Positions 60,696 to 64,000 of a stretch of DNA of 64,000 nucleotides are shown here, one piece after another (position 1 is the first letter of the stretch; each line of letters opens with the position of its first letter). The position numbers and the translations under genes were made by a program. A model generated the notes under the pieces. The model searched no databases, was not told where the DNA came from, and was given only the letters and a program-made list of their open reading frames with translations. This stretch comes from RPQJ01 sp052035645 (GTDB lineage Bacteria > Pseudomonadota > Gammaproteobacteria > Steroidobacterales > Steroidobacteraceae), in the NCBI GenBank assembly GCA_052035645.1, contig JBPOHK010000063.1, forward strand, positions 1-64,000, given 5' to 3'.

Positions 60696-62012
60696 ATGGA
60701 TAAGGCACTGCTGCTCGTCTACGCCGCCCCGCTGGTGGGCATCTGGGCCTGGTACCTCGGCCGGAGAAGTCGCAGCGAGAAGCACAATCGCGCGGTGCAG
60801 GAGCGCGCCCGTGCCTCGGGACTCGTCGAGCCGGTCTCGCTGCACCCGGTCATCGACTCCGTCAAGTGCATCGGCTGCGGATCCTGCGTGAAGGCCTGCC
60901 CCGAGCAGCCGGAGCACCACGTGCTCGGACTCATCGGCGGCAAGGCTCAGCTGATCAGTGCATCGGACTGCATCGGCCACGGCGCCTGTCGCGCCGCGTG
61001 CCCGGCGGATGCGATCACCCTCGTGTTCGGTTCGGAAAAGCGTGGCGTCGACATCCCGCTGCTCAGCCCGAACTTCGAGACGTCGGTGCCGGGCGTATTC
61101 ATCGCCGGCGAGCTCGGCGGCATGGGCCTGATCCGCAATGCGCTCGCGCAGGGGCGGCAGGCCGTCGATTCGATCCACGCGCGCCGGCCGAAGGCCAGGG
61201 ACCGGCTGGATCTCGTGATCGTCGGCGCCGGGCCCGCGGGCTTCTCGGCGTCGCTCGCGGCGAAGTCCCACAGCATGAAGTTTGTCACCGTCGAGCAGGA
61301 GTCGCTCGGCGGCTGCGTGTTCCAGTATCCGCGCGCCAAGCTGGTGATGACCGCCCCGGCCGACATCCCGCTGGTCGGCAAGGTGCGCTTCACGCACACC
61401 AGCAAGGAAGAACTGCTCGAGTTCTGGACCGACGTCGAGCGCAAGACGGGCGTCGGCGCGCACATGAAGTACCGCGAAAGCGTCGCCTCGATCGATCGCG
61501 ACGCGCAGGGCGGCTTCGTCGTGACGACCAGCAAGGGCCAGTACCGGACGATGAGCGTGCTGCTCGCGATCGGCAGGCGCGGCACGCCGCGCAAGCTCGA
61601 CGTGCCGGGCGAGAACCTGCCCAAGGTGGTGTACCGGCTGATCGATCCGGAGCAGTACGCGGGTCGACGCGTGCTCGTGGTCGGTGGCGGCGACAGCGCG
61701 CTCGAGGCCGCGGCCAGCATTGCCGAGGCGGGCTGCAAGGAGGTTGCGCTCTCCTACCGCGGCGACTCCTTCTCCCGCGCCAAGCCGCGCAATCGGGAGC
61801 GCGTCGCCGGGTTGCACAAGTCGGGCCGGCTGCAAGTGCTGTTCAACTCGAACGTGCGCCGCATCGACCCGGATTGCGTGGTGGTCGAGCAGCAGGGCAA
61901 GGACGTCGAACTCGCGAACGATGCGGTCATCGTCAGTGCCGGCGGCATCCTGCCCACGGACTTCCTGAAGAAGATCGGCATCGACGTCGAGACGAAATAT
62001 GGCACTGCCTGA
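60696..62012 (+). CDS. Membrane-anchored ferredoxin-flavin (YpdA-like) oxidoreductase
   Basis: A 438-residue protein with an N-terminal helix (about 4-22). A two-cluster ferredoxin domain follows (C58, C61, C64, C68, then C92, H95, C98, C102, so the second set reads CxxHxxCxxxCP), then a flavin/NAD(P) domain with GAGPAG (177-182) and VVGGGDSALEAA. The segment FQYPRAKLVMT without a CxxC pair resembles the YpdA branch rather than thioredoxin reductase. It probably moves electrons between NAD(P)H, FAD and iron-sulfur clusters. It is first gene of the operon divergent from the cytochromes. Direction of flow and partner are unknown. Confidence 0.8.
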   Translation: MDKALLLVYAAPLVGIWAWYLGRRSRSEKHNRAVQERARASGLVEPVSLHPVIDSVKCIGCGSCVKACPEQPEHHVLGLIGGKAQLISASDCIGHGACRAACPADAITLVFGSEKRGVDIPLLSPNFETSVPGVFIAGELGGMGLIRNALAQGRQAVDSIHARRPKARDRLDLVIVGAGPAGFSASLAAKSHSMKFVTVEQESLGGCVFQYPRAKLVMTAPADIPLVGKVRFTHTSKEELLEFWTDVERKTGVGAHMKYRESVASIDRDAQGGFVVTTSKGQYRTMSVLLAIGRRGTPRKLDVPGENLPKVVYRLIDPEQYAGRRVLVVGGGDSALEAAASIAEAGCKEVALSYRGDSFSRAKPRNRERVAGLHKSGRLQVLFNSNVRRIDPDCVVVEQQGKDVELANDAVIVSAGGILPTDFLKKIGIDVETKYGTA

Positions 62013-64000
62013 CAACCGTTCGATGGCCTCGCGCACGGCGGCCCTGGCCGCAGCCACCTTGCTCCTCGCGTGGTCGGCCCTGGCGGCCCCGCCCGCGGCC
62101 GATCCGCTCGAGCCGGCCAAGGCCGCGATCCGGCTGAAGGACTACGGTGCCGCGACGGCGAAGCTCGCGGCCCTGGCGCAGGCGGGCAATGCCGAGGCGC
62201 AGTACCTGCTCGGCTCGCTCTACCTCGCCGGACTCGGCATCGACACGCCGGACGACGCCCGGGCCCGCGCGCTGTACGAACAGGCGGCCGCGAAGGGCCA
62301 CGGCAAGGCCGCGCTCGCGCTGGCCGCGCTTGCGGCCGGCGGCGAGCCGCCGGATGCCGCAACGGCGCGACGCTGGCGCGATCTCGCCGCCGATGCGGGC
62401 GAGCCGCAGGCCGTCGAACTGCGCAAGCGCCAGGCCCTGCCCCTGGAGTTCCGGCCCCAGGACGAGTTCAAGGACGCGCTGACGCGCCTCGAGGCTTTCC
62501 TCGAAGCCGCGGACCGCAACGACGTGCGCACGCTCGAGCAGCTCGCCGACGCCTCATTGGCGTCGGCAACCGACGAGTTCGGCCGCACCGCCGTGCATCA
62601 CGCCGCGGAGCACGGCGCGAGCGAAGCCCTGGCCTGGCTGCTGGCCCACGGCGGCCAGGCCGGCACGGCCGACCGCTACGGCGTGACGCCCCTGATGCTG
62701 GCGGCCGGCGCCGAGCGTGCCGGTGCCTGCACGGCGCTGCTGCAGGCGCGCGCCGGTCTCGCTGACGTCGACAGGGCGGGCAGCACCGCGCTGTTCTATG
62801 CGGCCCGGGCCGGTCGGCTCGACCAGGCGCGGCAGCTCGTCGAGGCGGGCGTGGACGTGCGTCACCGCAATTCGGGCGACTGGACCGCGATCGACTACGC
62901 GCTGCAGTCCGATGCGAAGGACGTGGCCGAGTACCTGCGCACGCGCGGTGCGATCGCCGCCCGCCGGGCCGCGAGCTCGCCGGGCCTGGTCGCGGGCGAG
63001 GTGGCGCGTCCGACGGGCAAGGTGGCGGACGCCTACGCCGGCTGGCCCGACGTCGCGGTCGCCGCGAGCCGCGGTGACTCGAACATGCTCAAGGGCGTGC
63101 TCGCCCGCGGCGCGAACCCGAACGCGGCGACCGCCGCCGGCGCCACGGCGCTGCTGCTCGCGGTGCAGTCGGGGGCCCCCGAGAACGTGCGGATGCTGCT
63201 CGACGCGGGCGCCGACCCGATGCGTGGCGGTGCGAGGCAGCCCACGCCGCTGGTCGCGGCCGTGCGTCGCGGCGAGCCGACAGCCGTGCAGGCGCTGATC
63301 GACCGCAAGGCCGACGTGAATGGCCACGGCGCGAACGAGCCGGCGCCGCTGATCGTGGCGGTGAACTCGGGCAACGCCGTGATCGCGCTGCAACTGCTCT
63401 CGGCCGGCGCCAATGCGAACGGCAAGGACTCCTACGGCAACACCGCGCTGGCACTGGCGGCTTCGGGCGGGCGGGCGCAGATCGTCGGCCACCTGCTGCG
63501 CGCGAAGGCCGATCCGTCCCTCGCGGACGCGGCCGGGCACACGCCGCTGTGGAATGCCGCGTGCAGCGACCAGGCCGAGATCGTCGGTCAGTTGCTGCTC
63601 GCCGGCGCATCGCCGGAGGCCGGCGATTCCACCGGGCTGACGCCGCTCGGGTGCGCGGCCGCGCGCGGCTACGCGAACACGGTCGAGCGCCTGCTGCGCG
63701 GCGGAGCGAGTCCGAAGTCGCGTACGAAGACGGGCGACACGCCGCTCATGCTCGCGGCCGGTGCGGGCCGGGTCGAGGCGGTCCGGCTGCTGCTGTCCGC
63801 GTCGTCCGAGCTGAACCAGCAGAACCGCTACGGCGACACCGCGCTGATCCTGGCCAGCCAGGCGGGCCGGGCCGAGGTCGTGAAAGTGCTGGTGGCCGCG
63901 GGTGCGAGCAAGGCGATCCGCACTCGCGACGGCATCGATGCCGGCGATGCCGCCAAGGCGCGCGGCTTCACCGAGATCGTCGGCTACCTCGGTCGCAGCT
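61999..64000 (+). CDS. Exported Sel1-like and ankyrin-repeat protein (partial, runs off window)
   Basis: The first 667 codons are visible and the frame is still open at the edge. The start at 61999 overlaps the oxidoreductase stop by 14 bases; ATG at 62023 is an alternative. A signal peptide (about 9-30, ending SALAA) is followed by Sel1/TPR-like repeats (about 38-130; AQYLLGSLYLAGLGI) and then many ankyrin repeats with motifs such as GVTPLMLAAGAER, GNTALALAASGGRAQIVGHLL and GDTPLMLAAGAGRVEAVRLLL. Secreted ankyrin proteins usually mediate binding; a periplasmic scaffold for the redox proteins is possible. No enzymatic motif is seen. Confidence 0.8.
   Translation, partial: MALPDNRSMASRTAALAAATLLLAWSALAAPPAADPLEPAKAAIRLKDYGAATAKLAALAQAGNAEAQYLLGSLYLAGLGIDTPDDARARALYEQAAAKGHGKAALALAALAAGGEPPDAATARRWRDLAADAGEPQAVELRKRQALPLEFRPQDEFKDALTRLEAFLEAADRNDVRTLEQLADASLASATDEFGRTAVHHAAEHGASEALAWLLAHGGQAGTADRYGVTPLMLAAGAERAGACTALLQARAGLADVDRAGSTALFYAARAGRLDQARQLVEAGVDVRHRNSGDWTAIDYALQSDAKDVAEYLRTRGAIAARRAASSPGLVAGEVARPTGKVADAYAGWPDVAVAASRGDSNMLKGVLARGANPNAATAAGATALLLAVQSGAPENVRMLLDAGADPMRGGARQPTPLVAAVRRGEPTAVQALIDRKADVNGHGANEPAPLIVAVNSGNAVIALQLLSAGANANGKDSYGNTALALAASGGRAQIVGHLLRAKADPSLADAAGHTPLWNAACSDQAEIVGQLLLAGASPEAGDSTGLTPLGCAAARGYANTVERLLRGGASPKSRTKTGDTPLMLAAGAGRVEAVRLLLSASSELNQQNRYGDTALILASQAGRAEVVKVLVAAGASKAIRTRDGIDAGDAAKARGFTEIVGYLGRS

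Overview
The window is GC-rich DNA that looks like the chromosome of an aerobic gammaproteobacterium, probably close to the Xanthomonadales, Steroidobacterales or Nevskiales. This is inferred from gene content, not from a marker tree. The clues are a gmk / rpoZ-spoT / ridA / recG neighbourhood, a bioB-F-H-C-D operon, an aa3-type cytochrome oxidase operon with its heme A assembly genes, a FimT-PilV-W-X-Y1 minor pilin set, and several peptide-scavenging genes (M2 peptidase, POT transporters, DUF885 protein). No rRNA, tRNA, phage, IS transposase or CRISPR array was seen. Coding density is very high and many genes overlap by 4 to 20 bases.

Layout. 1-7.5 kb (minus strand): tatABC followed by a peptide-use group of two POT transporters, an exported amidohydrolase/dipeptidase and an M2 peptidase. 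7.6-16.3 kb (minus): dtd, a TPR lipoprotein, PBP1b, trkH, trkA and uvrD. 16.4-19.8 kb (plus): a DUF885 protein, an EamA permease and sodB. 19.8-29.4 kb (mostly minus): a VanZ-like protein and the cytochrome c oxidase region (ctaC, ctaD, a small protein, ctaG, ctaE, then SURF1, a Sco-like protein, ctaA and ctaB). 29.4-34.1 kb (minus): the biotin operon, with a good BirA-type operator lying across the start codon of divergent comF. 34.2-36.2 kb (plus): comF-nhaA. 36.2-42.7 kb: ubiA, recG, ridA, a lipoprotein, spoT and rpoZ. 42.9-49.7 kb (plus): type IV pilus minor pilins and PilY1, placed exactly between rpoZ and gmk, which are normally adjacent.

The most interesting region is 50.9-64 kb. A tight six-gene minus-strand operon runs from 60378 to 50912. 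It encodes a two-helix membrane TPR protein, a histidine-rich membrane protein that is probably a b-type cytochrome, a secreted 21-CXXCH cytochrome, a secreted 1000-residue cytochrome with 39 CXXCH motifs built from 17 tandem di-heme repeats, an outer membrane protein with SPOR-like, TPR and beta-barrel parts, and a lipoprotein. The 39-motif cytochrome and the barrel gene are one base apart. Divergently transcribed are a membrane-anchored ferredoxin/flavin oxidoreductase and a secreted Sel1/ankyrin protein that runs off the window. Together they have the parts expected of a trans-envelope electron conduit: an inner-membrane redox module, long periplasmic or surface heme wires and an outer-membrane barrel. 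I do not recognise the arrangement as MtrCAB, a Geobacter porin-cytochrome complex or Cyc2. The proposed function is inference.

Two palindromic intergenic elements with related ends (near 3.3 and 18.1 kb) suggest a dispersed REP-like family. Starts were chosen from ribosome-binding sites, signal peptides and family N-termini where these were visible.
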